From Macrotis lagotis (taxonomy: Eukaryota > Chordata > Mammalia > Peramelemorphia > Peramelidae): DNA of 64,000 nt. Location: assembly GCF_037893015.1 (NCBI RefSeq), contig NC_133661.1, positions 188,364,256-188,428,255 of the forward strand, read 5' to 3'. Positions 32,966 to 44,823 of this stretch are shown here, piece by piece. A program made the translations under genes and the position numbers. The notes beneath the pieces are model-generated. The model ran no database searches and was not told the DNA's origin. It saw only the letters and a list, made by a program, of their open reading frames with translations. Each line of letters begins with the position of its first letter. The stretch's first letter is position 1.

Positions 32966-34135
32966 TTTCCCAGCCTAAGCCTGTTTTTTGGGGTGCTTCC
33001 TGAGCTTTTGGGACAATCCCACGAGGGTTTCAGTGTGTGAGGTTCTGTCCTCCCTCCTGGTCTGTGAATGAACATAAGTGCCCCCCTCTGCCATGGGGCT
33101 GAGGTGGGGGGGCCCTGTTGTTCTATGGGGTGGCCTAGACTGGGATCAGGATCTGAATGTGGTCAGAGCACCAGAGTCCTGTTCCAGGGTCAGAGGACAG
33201 AGCTCTGCAGTCTCTCTCTCTTCACTCCCCTCCCTCATCTCAATGAGCTCATGCCCTAGGGGCTCCTGCTTATCAGCTCCACCTTCTTCTGTTTCTGGGT
33301 CTAGGCTGAAGAAAGACCAAGGTGGTTGCTGTATGCCCTGCAGGCTGGGCTCCACGTGCTCTCTCTGGCAGAGGTCCCCTGCTGTTCCCCCACTTTATGC
33401 AGGTGTTCCCCGGGGTGCAGCTTAGGAGACTCCCTGCTGTGAGCTGCAGCTCCCAGTGCCCTGGGGCTGCCTCCGGGAGGCTGAAGTTCTTTGGCTCTGG
33501 CGGGCCACCCCTCTGGTGAGCTGCCCCTCTGACCCCGGGGAGCAGAGCCTTTCTGCTCTTTTCCAGGTTACCTTGAGTAGGAGAACTGCCTCACTGGGTC
33601 CCTTTGTGGGTTCTGTCTCTTGAAAGTTTAGTTAGAGTCCTTAGTTTATGAGTTTTTATCAGAGAGCTCCTAAAACTTGATCCCTTCATGTCCTCATCTT
33701 GGCTCTGCCCCCCTGGACTTACTATACTTTACTTCCCCTTCACATACTGCATTTGTGTCAACCCCTTCTTTCCATACTTTTATTGATTATCTGTTATGCT
33801 TGGGATGCATTCCTTCCTTGTCTTTGTCTCTTAGACACCTTTGTTTTCTTCAAGAGTAGTTAAAACACAATTTTTAAAGTGGTGTCTTGCCTGATTCTTC
33901 TGGGTACTAGTGTCTTCTCCCTCCACAATTACCATAATTATTTTGTACATATTTTGTATATACTTACATAAGGAACATGTTGTTTGCCCTGATACAATTT
34001 AAGGTCCTTGTGGTCTGGGACTGTTATATTTTAACTCTTGTTTCATTAATGCACAATATAATGTTTGGCATATAGTCACCACTAAATATGTTAATTAGTT
34101 GGTTTTGTCCAATTCCTTCATTTTAAGGTAAGGAA

Positions 34136-36049
34136 ACAGATCTATGAAACCATTTGTTGCAGGTTTTAGATATAGGTGCAGTACTTCATTGCCATTCGGT
34201 ACTTAATAACTAGTTTGGGGATTTCATGTTTTCTCCTAAGGGAATTAAATTAGAGGTGATACTCCTTTCAGTGACCACCCCCTGAACATCTTTCATCTGA
34301 GATTAATTTTTTATATACTTTAGGGAGTCTATAGTAATGCCAGATTGGCTGTTTTAATAACTCCCATTGCAAATTGAGTGCTATCTTTATTCCAAGTTCC
34401 TCAGAAAATCCATTTTGTGTACTGCTGTTAAACAACTAATTCAACTATGGTAGATAGTTAAAAATATTTCCACCATGCTACTGGACTGAAGATTTACTTT
34501 ACTGACTATAGTGTGATCCTGGTATCTGCTTTTGATTGGGTAGGTAAAGATATTTTGTAAACTATTTGTTTTCCGACAAAGTTAAGGTTATGATGAATGG
34601 TCAGGATATGGTGAAAAATATAAAACAAGGAAGCAGAGAACTAATTACTATGGTAGGGTAATGAAATACACTTTGAGGTTGAAAACATAGGATTAAATTC
34701 CAGCTCTTTTAACTGTCTAAGACACTAATTTTTTTCTGATATTTCAATTTATTCATAAAATAAAGGAACTGGGATTAATGAGCTTAAAAATCATCTGATC
34801 CTTGTGTAAGATTTTTGTCTTAGCTTCTATTGCCTTCAGAGCATGTGCTAATTGTATCAAAACATAAAGGGATAGGTATAATAATGGAGCTCAAAATGTA
34901 GGCTTTGGGAACTAAATCAGGAAATGAGGCTGAAGAGATAAATTTAATCTCTTTAAAGTCTCATAGCTAGACAATAACAAAACACAACTAGAACCAAGGT
35001 CATTCATTATAACAACCTTTCATTATACTATTCTGTTTAAAAAATTAATTATGAATATATTGAAAATTTGTTTCTAATCAAGTACTTGCAAAAGAAATGT
35101 GAAAAGCCCCATATTCTGAAAGTTGTCCATAGAGTCTGGGCTGTTACCATTCACTTCATGAGACCATTATCTAGCATTATCTTATTATTATTATTATTTG
35201 AGGAAAGAAAGTGTAAAAGATTAAACCCAAGATATAATTATCTCATACTAAATTCCAACATGGAGAAAATAATACTCCTTATGGCAGCCCAGAATGCTTA
35301 ATGCAGTATTTGGTGTTTAATAAATAATTTTTGACTAACTGCCTTTTAGGGCATATTAGAAATAGTGGTGGATTTTAAGTCAGAATATCTAGGCTAAAAT
35401 TCCAGGATCACTATACTATCCTGTGCGAGTCACTTAATTTTTTTTCCTGAGTATTTTTTCCTTGCAAAATAAGCATGGTAGCTACAATGGCCTGCAAAGT
35501 TCCATCTGGCTCTAATAGTCTGATGTTGCTCTTCCATATGGTTCTACTTGGAAGAAAAAAAGATCTTTTCATTATTGATAATCATCATAGAATAATAAAA
35601 GTAAAGTTAATAGGGACTTTAATGACCTTCTAATTTAAACCCCTCCTTTTGCAGTAGAAAATTGAACTTCAGGAATTAAACAATCTGCTTCCAGATCTTA
35701 TAAGCAGTAAGTATCAGAAGCAGGATTTAATCCTGGATTTTCCTGAGTCTCAGACCAACACTTTGCTATACTCTTCACTGGTAATTCAATTTCTGGAACA
35801 CTAAGTTCAGTACATTTTAGGGAGAGCTGTTCTAAATAGGTGAGTTATGCTTTCACTTAGGTTAAAGAAGCAATATTAAAACTATAACATGAGAAAGTAC
35901 AGATAGATAGGAACTTGTCTGAAAAAAATCTACAGGTTTTGACAGATAAGAAACTTATGATGAGTCAGTTATGTGGTATGATTTCTAAGGAAATTAATGT
36001 AATCTTGGGTTCTGTGTAAGCAATTATAAAATTTAAGAATAAAGAGGTT
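34136..36049. other. Intergenic DNA with several old CORE-SINE relics
   Basis: MIR/THER1-like relics are visible at about 34650-34800 (sense), 34880-35030 (antisense), 35350-35530 (sense, GAGTCACTTAA and TGGCTCTAATAGTCTGATG) and 35595-35775 (antisense, AGGGACTTTAATGACCTTC and CAGGATTTAATCCTGG). No coding frame is seen. Confidence 0.55.
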
Positions 36050-36430
36050 CTAGTTTTCATATGTTTTATCCTGATCAGACCATATCTAGACTATTGTGTT
36101 CTATTCTGGGTGCCATATTTTAGGGAAAAAAATTGAAAAGATGAAGAATGTCCAGAGAATAATTAAAAGTGTTGGGTTCATGAAAATTATGAAAAAAAAT
36201 TAAATATTTATAATGAAATAGAGAAGTACTTTAGGGGAATATCTTTATCTTCTTGAATGACTGTCAATTAGAAGACGAATAGATTCATTCATCTTGGTCC
36301 CAGAGAGCAGAAATAGGAGTCATTAACAGAAGTGGAAAAGAGGCACATTTATTTTTGATTGAAAGGAAAGATTTAAACAAATTAAAGCTGTCCCAAATTG
36401 GAACAGATTAGCTTAGATTTTTTTTTCCCT
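36050..36430 (+). mobile_element. CR1/L3-type LINE fragment
   Basis: Reads through GACCATATCTAGACTATTGT, giving RPYLDYCVLFWVPYF as in the CR1/L3 C-terminal RT region. It continues with blocks resembling AGAATGTCCAGAGAATAA, CCCAGAGAGCAGAAATAGG and TTAAAGCTGTCCCAAATTGG that characterise these elements. Frames are broken. The translation match is by memory of the family pattern. Confidence 0.7.
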
Positions 36431-38100
36431 CAAAGTAGGTTTTAATCAAATAAAGAATGATATCTGTTGGAGATGATTGTAGAGGTATTTCTGTTACTAT
36501 TGAGATCGGTTAATAACTTAGATCCTTTGTAACTCAGAAATCCTTTGCTTTGAAGTGGTAATCCATAATTTGATTTAACACATTTTTTTATAGAAATTTC
36601 CTTTATGGTTTCTAATATACTAAACAAATCCTTACAATCACATTTTTCATTTTGTAAACAATAATACATTATATAAATGTGAGCTTTTCTATCTAGTTAG
36701 CAAAAATGAAGACTATTTTCTGTCTTCTCTTTCCTCTCTCTTTAATCACAACCCAATAGTTAGCCCTTGGAACTTTACATTATTCTCTGCTTTCAAATCC
36801 CTTCCAATGAGTCCTTTTGTTGCTCTTCTCTTATAGAATACTACTATATACCTCCTCCAGTCCTATTCACAGTGTTAAGAAAGGTGGAGGAAAAGTTATG
36901 AGTGCTGCCTTGGAAACCCCAAAAACTCATGTTTTCCAACTTTACCTGGGACTTCATTGCAGCAAAGCAGTAATTTTAGGGAGAATAAAAGAACTGTTTG
37001 CATTGCTCCTGGAGCTCCCCACAATTCACTTTTTATTGACTCATCATCCACATCGTGCCACTTAAATATGATTGTACAATTTGTCACTATCTTTCCTAAA
37101 TTGTATCAAGCAGAACTGGATTCAGTATTCCTCATGATATCTGACCAGGAAAGAGTACAACAGAGAGCTAGACTGATAATTAAGAAGGCCAAAATTCAAA
37201 TCCTGATTCTAACACTTTACAGCTGGACAAACCATTTAACTTTTGAAAACCTCAGTTTTCTCATTTGTAAAAGAAGGTAGTTAAACTAGATGCCTTCTAA
37301 GGGCTCTATTTACTACTTTCAAGAAAAATGAGATGTTAAGTAAATGAATTCACTTTGATTCAGTATCTATTATTTGCCTTTGTCAAACATACTAAAATGA
37401 ATAAGATATAGAAAGTCCCTGCATTTAAAGAGCCTAAATAATGTCAGATGTCTAGCTATTTGAACTATACATTGCTCCTGATCTGATCAGAGGAGATAGT
37501 GTGGTGCTTTGGGAAAAAGCACTAATTTTTGAATTATGTAATTTATTTTAGGAGGCAATGGAGATAGAAAAATGACCTTGAAATCTGAAGATATGGATTT
37601 AAATAATATTTCTGACTTGCTCTTTTTATTAGGTTGGTTTCCTATACTTCAGTTTATTCTTTTCTAAAATGAGTACTTTGTTTTAGATGATTTCTTAAAT
37701 TTCTTCCAGTTCTAAAACTGATTTCACCTCCATCTCTTCTCAATTTACAAATTAGTTTGCATTTAATTTGGACTCAGCTTAAGACACAGTCCTTTAATTT
37801 AACTTACTAAAAGTCCTATAACTGTATATCAGCATCATTGATATCTGCTCAAATGAATCAGATGTACTTTTGGATTTAAAATCTAAACCTCAGTTACTTA
37901 TGACTTTCTATGTGATTGTCAGAGATTTCTATTACAGAAAAACATTCTATATAGAAACTTCAGATGATTTGAAAGGTAAATATCCTCGGTACTTCTCTTA
38001 AATTCATCCCTATTATAATTCTATAATAGATTTTTTATTGGTTTGGAGTTACTGTTGAGTGGTAAACAATTACCAATATACTATATCAATACTTGTAAAC
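36431..38100. other. Intergenic DNA with CORE-SINE relics
   Basis: Sense MIR/THER1-like relics at about 37140-37320 (GGACAAACCATTTAACTTTT, CTCATTTGTAAAAGAAGG) and 37500-37740. The other open frames are short and unrecognised. Confidence 0.5.
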
Positions 38101-38332
38101 TTAATGAATATATGGAATGAGGGAGACTGAGGAGTCCAGGATTAAATGTCAAAATTATCAACATGACACAGTTGAAAAATGGTGTTTCCTTTGATAAAAA
38201 GAGGAAAGTTTGGAAGAAGGCTAAATTTAAAAAGAAAGATTAATGATTTCTATTTTAAACCTGTTCAAGATATCTTCAAATTAATGAATTTGACATGTGT
38301 AATAGGCATTCAGTAATAGGGAAATGAAGTTC

Positions 38333-38376
<44 letters not shown>

Positions 38377-40000
38377 GACAGAGAGACAGAGAGACAGAGA
38401 GACTAGGAACAGGAATTTTTGAGGAGAGAGGGAAGAAAGGATGACCTACTACAAAAACTTGGGAATAAGCAAGGTTTGGAGGAATGATAAGGTTGATGAG
38501 TTAACAAAAAGACTTAGAATAGTCAGATTTGTGAAGAAGGAAACAAGATTATCATGAAAACCCAGAAACAAAAGATTATACAAGAGGAAAAATAAATTTA
38601 ACAAGGTCAAATGCAGGATATACTGAGGAAGAAAGGATCAAAAAAGACCTTTAGATTACATAATTGAAAAATGTCTGGTAACTTTGGAGACAATAGTTGT
38701 AGCTGAGTGGTGAAGATTAAAGTCAGATTGCAAAAGGTGGAAGACTAAGAGGAAGACTTAAGTGAAAACAGTTAATAAAGAAAATTTTAGCTAAAAAGTG
38801 GAGAAAAGATATAAAATGATAGCTTGAAGGAAAGATGTGGTATGGTAAAGGTATTTTATGAATGATGGAGACCTTGGGAATATCTGAAGGAGACAGCTGA
38901 TAGGAAGAGTTTGAAAATTCAAGAAAAGGGAGAAGAGGGAATGGAATCAAGTGCACTTGTCAAGAGACTAGCCTTGGAAAAAAAAGTTCCTTCTCTTTGT
39001 CATAAACTAGCAGAAAGAAGAGAGAGTAAGGAATAATGCCTAAGTTATTTGAAATGAAGAAAAAAAGGAGTTTGTGTCAAATAGCCTAATTAATTTTTTT
39101 TTTCAGTAAAGTAGGTGATAACATTTTCAGGGGAGAAGGGTGGGTTGTGGTGGACTTCAGGAGGGAAGAAAAGATTTGATATATTTTCTTCAAGGAATGA
39201 GGCAGGGCTTCAATTAGGGAAGAATAAAAGAAATGCTTTGCTTCATCAAAGACCCTGTTGAGGTTGAGTAACGCGAATTTGTGGAGTACCAAAGCAGTAC
39301 AGTTTTAAGAATTCTTCTTTGTTCTGCACATTAATGAGTGAATGTAGGAGGCAGAGAGTGGGAATAATCCACTGCTGCATTTAATCAAGAGAAGACTAGT
39401 AATAGAAACAGGGCAAGGGAATGCAAGAGCAGAGGCCAGTATAGAGTCAAAATGACTAAATTTTGGGTTGAGGTTAGAGGAAGAATTGAAAGTCAGAGCA
39501 GGTATATTACAGTCTTCTAGTTTAAGGAAAAAATTGAAGGGAATTGTGAACCAGGTGATGAATTCTTTGATAAAGGAGGGAGAATGAATGGTGTGGTCAT
39601 CAGGATACTACAGTTTATCTTGACTACTATTGGGTAGATTTTAAGTACATGTACTTCAAAGTAGGAAAGGTTAACGAGTGAAGGAAAACTAGGAAAGACA
39701 ATGGGGAATAAGAAATATTCCAATTCATCTGCCAGAATTAGTATGCTATGAGAAGTTGTATGAGGGAAGGTACAGGTAGTGCTGGTGAAGGTAGCAAGGA
39801 TGCTATGTGGTCAGAGGAGTACCAGACTCCCATGATGGAAAATAAATGGAAAGAAAGAGATGGGCTTGAAGGGGAGTTTGGAATTCCAGAGGGTATAAAG
39901 GAAGAAGTGAGCAGGTTGGATTATGACATAATTGGAGTTTGGTTGAGGAGAATGGGAACAAGATAACTTAAGGGAAAACTAGGGGACTATTTAGCATCTT
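38101..40000. other. Purine-rich stretch (plus strand), origin unknown
   Basis: For about 1.9 kb the plus strand is conspicuously rich in A and G, including a (GA)n tract at 38335-38402. I see no gene. Short open frames on both strands lack recognisable domains. It may be an old repeat I cannot name. Confidence 0.4.
38335..38402. repeat. (GA)n / (GACA)n microsatellite
   Basis: GA tract passing into GACAGA/GAGACAGA units. Confidence 0.97.
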
Positions 40001-41176
40001 TCTCTTAAACAGTTAATTGCTAAGGGGATTTGGAAAGAAATAGTATACTGTCTAAGTACTGAAGTTGTTTTTACCAGATAATTAAGTTCTCTTCTGAAGC
40101 TATTGTTATGGCTGTGGGCTATTATTATGGAGACACCATAGGTTTCTTTTACCTCTTATTACTTTTTATTTGTTATCACTCCAATAGCTGTGTCAGGCTT
40201 CTTTCCAGTCAAACTTTTCATCTGTCTATCCTAGGGGCTCCAGGTGATTGTAATCTTTTTATTGAATGACTGGACCAAGCATCTTTCTCACTCTCCTCTA
40301 CACTCTCTCTGGTCTTTATCCTTGGGGAATATAGGGCAATAGTGATTTTTACTCTTTCCCTACGTAGCTGTCTCCAGTCCAATTTTCTAGGTAGTATGTA
40401 ATTTCTACATTAATAACTGAAGCAACTGCACTGGATCTCAGGACCCTCTTCACTCTTCTTTACATCTAATCCTAAGAGATTTTTACTAATTGGAGGTGCA
40501 AGTCTTAGACAGCAGAGAGTCAAATAGCATCTCAGTTATCATTCATCTATAGCAAAATGTGGAAGGAGCTAGCAGCAGCAAACATTGCTTCTCCTAAAAT
40601 ATTCTATTGAAGCAATACCTGGCGGTGACAGTAATTCCAATGAGCTAATTGTAATGACTAAATTCTATTTTTTTTTTAGTTTCCCTTCCCTTCTTTCTTC
40701 CACATTGCTGCTCCTTTGAATCCTCCTGTAACCTATGATTATTTTTCTATTTGTTTGAAAGCTTACTTTCTTTTCTGTGGTGCTTCTTTTTCTGAATGAT
40801 CCCCACAATATTCAACAATAGTAAAGAAGCAATGCAACATTAAGATGTTGCTCTTCTGTGTTATCAATGTGGAATATATGTATATATGTACACATACATT
40901 TAATTAGACACAGTAAAATAGAAAGAAACTCTATTTTAAAGCAAAAATACTAATAATCAAGGTGGAAACCTTGTGCATTTTTCTCTAACTTTAGACAACA
41001 TCTACTGTGATAACTTCCTCATGGGATGTGCAGGTACTTTACGGTTTAAAATCTTAAACATGAAATTATCATTCCCATAACAAAATTATTTATTTATGTC
41101 TGGTTCCTTTTCTATGGAGAACAAATTCTTAAACATGCAATTTTATTTGCCATGCCAACATTACTTAATTATGTCT
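40001..41176. other. Sequence upstream of the OR pseudogene, no feature seen
   Basis: A+T-rich DNA without a repeat signature I recognise. It would have held the upstream exon(s) and promoter of the OR gene, but I cannot point to them. Confidence 0.4.
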
Positions 41177-41192
41177 GATTTCTTTTTTACAG
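41177..41192 (+). promoter_or_regulatory. Likely splice acceptor just upstream of the OR start
   Basis: A pyrimidine-rich run ending TTCTTTTTTACAG finishes at 41192, 23 bases before the ATG at 41216. OR genes usually have one or more 5' UTR exons and an intronless coding exon, so an acceptor here fits. Usage is inferred. Confidence 0.6.
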
Positions 41193-41215
41193 TTCTTTGC
41201 CTGTTCTCTGAGACA

Positions 41216-42122
41216 ATGGATAGAGGCAATAAATCAACTGTGTCTGAATTTGTTTTGTTGGGACTCTCCAAATCCTGGGACCTCCAAATGTTCTTTTTCA
41301 TGGTATTTTCTTTTTTGTATGTGTCAGCAATGATGGGCAACTGCTTCATAATCATCACAATTATCATTGATTCCCACCTTCATTCTCCTATTTTGCTTAC
41401 CAATCTCTCCCTTATTGATATGTCTCTAGCTTCTTTTGCTACCCCCAAGATGATTACAGACTATCTCACTGGACATAAAACCATCTCCTTTGATGGCTGC
41501 ATCTCCCAGATTTTTTTCTTGCATCTCTTTACTGGAACTGAGATTATCCTGTTAATGGCCATGAGGTTTGTTAGATACATTGCTATATGCAAAACCCTCT
41601 GATATGTAACCATCATAAATACCCACATATGCATTCTGCTTGTACTGATTTCCTGGGTTGTAGGTATCATGCATTCAATGAGATTTGCTCTTCACTTGCC
41701 TTTCTGTGGTCCCAATGAGGTAGATAGATTTTTCTGTGACCTTCCTGTGGTATTTCAGTTAGCCTTTGTAGAAACTTATGTACTAGGATTCTTTATGACC
41801 TCCACAAGTGGCATCAATTCTCTATCCTGTTTTATCCTCTTATTTAGTTCCTATGTTATTGTTCTATTAACAATCAAACACCATTCTTTTGGGGGATCTT
41901 CCAAAGCATTCTACCTTTACTGCCCATTTCATTGTTGTCTTCCTGTTCTTTGGGCCATGTATCTTCATCTATATATGGCCATTAAGCAGTTTTCTGGTGG
42001 ACAAGGTCCTCTCTGTGTTCTATACTATCTTCACACCCTTTCTGAATCCAACAATTTACACACTGAGGAACCAGGAATTGAAAGTAGCCATGAAAAAACT
42101 GGAAAACAGATATCTAGAGTGA
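41216..42122 (+). pseudogene. Olfactory receptor pseudogene, class II, family 4-like
   Basis: ORs are seven-transmembrane GPCRs of olfactory neurons. About 302 codons, near the usual length. The N-terminus MDRGNKSTVSEFVLLGLS has an NKS glycosylation site. TM1 contains MGN. TM2 reads HSPILLTNLS, two residues short of the usual PMYFLLTNLS. The KTISFDGCISQIFF block precedes TM3. The MAxDRY motif is changed to MRFVRY. A TGA at 41600-41602 falls in the usual KPLHY motif. Three residues are lost before HLPFCGPNEVDRFFCDLP (near 41670). A frameshift at about 41910 separates SSKAF from TAHFIVVFLFFGPCIFIY. TM7 LNPTIYTLRNQE ends at the stop 42120-42122. The TM6-TM7 pattern resembles OR4K; subfamily is uncertain. 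Confidence 0.95.
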
Positions 42123-44425
42123 CAAAATAGCAATCAACTCATTACTCTTAGTCAAGAGGAAACACTCCTGAACACCCTAACTGATTTTACATTCATAATT
42201 TTCTGTATTATTGCTCAAATGATAATTGCCAGATCACTTTTGCAGAAGTGCTAAGATTACTTTTTAACTCTATATGTTCAAAATGAGGATATTTTTAAGC
42301 TCTAAAGGGAACCCTTTTGACCTCTTTAGTAGAAAAAGCAATTCTGGGTAGGAGCAGAGAGAAAATGCATCATGTGTTTGCCCTACTTGCTTTAGTAAAT
42401 TAATTAGAAATTGAGTACTAAAAAAAATTGAAGAGAGGGAGAGAAGTAGGACCCTTACTGGGCTATTGAAAGAAGTAACTTACTGAATTTTCCTTTCAAC
42501 AATCATTTATCAAATTCCTAATTCAAACACTGGTGATAGATACAAAGGTAGAAAAACCCCAGAAAGATCTTTTGAATAGAGAAAATTAGAATTATGACTC
42601 CAGGACATGTTTACTGGTGTGAAAGGGGATACTCTGGTGTAGGAACTATATATTTGGTAAGGTTAATTGGGTTTTAGGGAATTAGCTACTGAGGTTAAAT
42701 GGGCTTTCTTCTCTTCTTATTGGTGCCATAAATGGCATCATATTACTCAGTCAATAAACATCATTAAACATTATCAAACATAAACAATGTATCAAGTGAT
42801 CCTGGTCCTGATCCTTCTCTGTTCCTGTTAAAAATATCCCTGACTGCTCAGATTACAACATCTACTTCAGAAAGTGAATATATGGGAAGGTTGTGAGAAA
42901 AAGTACATAGAAAACAAGAAATGGACACCCACTGCTTTTATGAACTCCATATTCTATCAGATTGCAAAAAGAGCTATAATTATAGTCACAAAAGTAAAAT
43001 TGGAATTCAGTCTCCGAAACTTTCTAACTGTGTAAATTATGCCTGTTTTTAAGCTTTGAAATGGCTAAATACTATCTGTCCTGGCTACTTCGAAATATTA
43101 TTGGTTATTATCAAAGGTCAAATGAGATATGACAAAGATTTGAAAGTGAAAAACTAATGTTTTTTTCCTGCTCTTACTATTCAGGAAAGGAGAAACAGAA
43201 AGCCAAATGTCCTAGGAGGTTTTGGGTAGAATAAGGACAGATTTTTAGAATATGCTGTGAAAAATATTTCTAATAAGGCTGAGTAGCTAGATTGATTTGA
43301 AAGTTTCCTTTAATAAATTATTTTCAATAATCATGGGATATTAATGGCAAAGAGTAGCTTATAAAATATTTAATAACTTTATTTAATGTGTAGGCAACAA
43401 ATTAAATACTTTAATTTTTATGAGACCTAGGAAAGCTAAGAGAATTAATAAGTAACTAAACCACAATTTCAAGCATGATCTTTTACTCTGAACTCAAGGT
43501 TTCAGTTTTTTCCTGTTATTCCACATTGCACTTTAACAAGGTAAATCAATAGTAACAAGATATTTTAATAAAGAGATTCAGCATTGAGTTAGTTAAGCTA
43601 ATGGAAACTAGGACTTAATTTTAATATTGAATTTATTTCTTTGTATTTAATTTTCATTAGTATTTTTCTAGTGTTAATATTTGCAGAATATAGTTAATAA
43701 TAATTTTGTTAGTTTAATAGGCTTTTATTTTTTATTTTAGATACAATTTTTTTAATCTGAGACCTCAGATATTCATGCCTAATACAATGAAGCTAAGGTA
43801 CCCAGAGTACCACTGCACTTATTGATTGTTAACATAAATTTTATTAACATAAAATACAAAATTTCAGATGAGAATAATTAGTTTTGATGAGGGACAAACA
43901 AAATAGTATTGATACTTTTTGAATAGAGACTGAAAGTTGTTTCCTAGATTAAATAAATGACAGTTTTTCTTGTTTGTTTCTTTGTTAAGGTCAAATTTGC
44001 TATGATTGGTTATCCAAAATGTACCTGAAGAAAAACAGTTCTGGTGCAAAAACAGAACTCCATGGCATTTAATGCAGTTTTTAGAAGTCTATGATCTTCT
44101 GAGTATGAAGGCTGCAATAAGGAGCTATGTAGATGAAATGTTTTAGGGAAAATTAGAAGGTAAAATATATGCATTCTTCATCATTGGAAATTTCTAGTTT
44201 TGGTCCATAAGTCCTTCTACCTTTTCAAGCCCAGGGATAGGATCAGGGTAGCATTACACTCTAAAGTCAAGTTGTTAATTATGCTTTGGGAAAATTCAGT
44301 AGATGTATTCAAGCAGTTTTCTTGATTTCATTCATTACCAGTGGTCAATGAAAGTGAATACCTTTGTTTTATTCTCAAGTCAAATGTTTATGGCAGAGAA
44401 AATAATTCTCCTTGATAGGAGATTA
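42123..44425. other. DNA between the OR pseudogene and its inverted 3' copy
   Basis: 42123-42230 is OR 3' flank that is duplicated inverted at 44426. The rest is A+T-rich with no gene or clear repeat. An ORF of 61 codons at 43864-44049 (minus) looks like chance. Confidence 0.5.
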
Positions 44426-44601
44426 GGCAATTATCATTTGAGCAATAATACAGAAAATTATGAATGTAAAATCAGTTAGTGTGTTCAGGACTGTTTCCTC
44501 TTGACTAAGTAATGAGTTGACTGCTATTTTGTCAGACTCTAGATATCTGTTTTTCAGTTTTTTTCATGGCTACTTTCACTTCCTGGTTCCTCAGTGTGTA
44601 A
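44426..44601 (-). pseudogene. OR 3'-end fragment, inverted copy of 42055-42230
   Basis: The minus strand reads the end of an OR: YTLRNQEVKVAMKKTEKQI, followed by the same 3' flank as the OR pseudogene (CATTCATAATTTTCTGTATT and TTGCTCAAATGATAATTGCC). The match to 42055-42230 is high by eye. It has its own indels after MKK, so it is an independent decayed copy. Nothing of TM1-TM6 is visible upstream on the minus strand (44602-44800). Confidence 0.93.
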
Positions 44602-44823
44602 TAGGAACCAAGGACGAAAACAACAAGCTAAACTTTAAGCATAGGATATTTTGATGTGATGGCAATAACATCATCTATTATGAAAAAAAGGAATCAAACA
44701 CATAGTAAGAATTAGAATGAATTTTAAGTATTCGATAACATTGTAGTTCAGTATATAGATATAAACATTAGTTAAAGTCACATGAGAAAAGCTTGTATTC
44801 AAATCATGACTCTGTTGTTCAAT

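Larger units (their letters stand above)
30506..33712 (-). mobile_element. Complete ORF1-only L1 derivative (HAL1-like), 3.2 kb, 17 bp TSD
   Basis: Perfect direct repeats CTGGACTTACTATACTT at 30489-30505 and 33713-33729 delimit the insertion. On the minus strand: 5' terminus with GCAGAGCCAAGATGAGG, a G+C-rich 5' UTR (33712-32966), one ORF1 (32965-31823), a spacer with one antisense SINE module (31378-31228), a 3' region with two further modules, and an A-rich tail at 30540-30506. There is no ORF2 sequence anywhere. HAL1 elements (ORF1-only L1 relatives) are known in mammals and must borrow RT from L1. The 3' region matches the sense copy at 15800-16425. Confidence 0.93.
30150..34135 (+). mobile_element. 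L2 LINE 3' region, split by a SINE and an ORF1-only element
   Basis: 30150-30334 plus 30472-30505, continuing at 33730-34135, reads as an L2 3' region once the insertions are removed. Landmarks are CTTACTATACTTTACTTCCC, TTGCCTGATTCTTC, TTGTACATATTTTGTATATA, AAGGTCCTTGTGGTCTGGGA and TTTGGCATATAGTCACCACT. It is older than both insertions. Confidence 0.7.

Noticed and set aside
33068..33519. Overlapping open frames up to 115 codons, cysteine- and proline-rich
   Set aside because: They lie in the G+C-rich 5' UTR of the ORF1-only element and are on the strand opposite to its ORF1.
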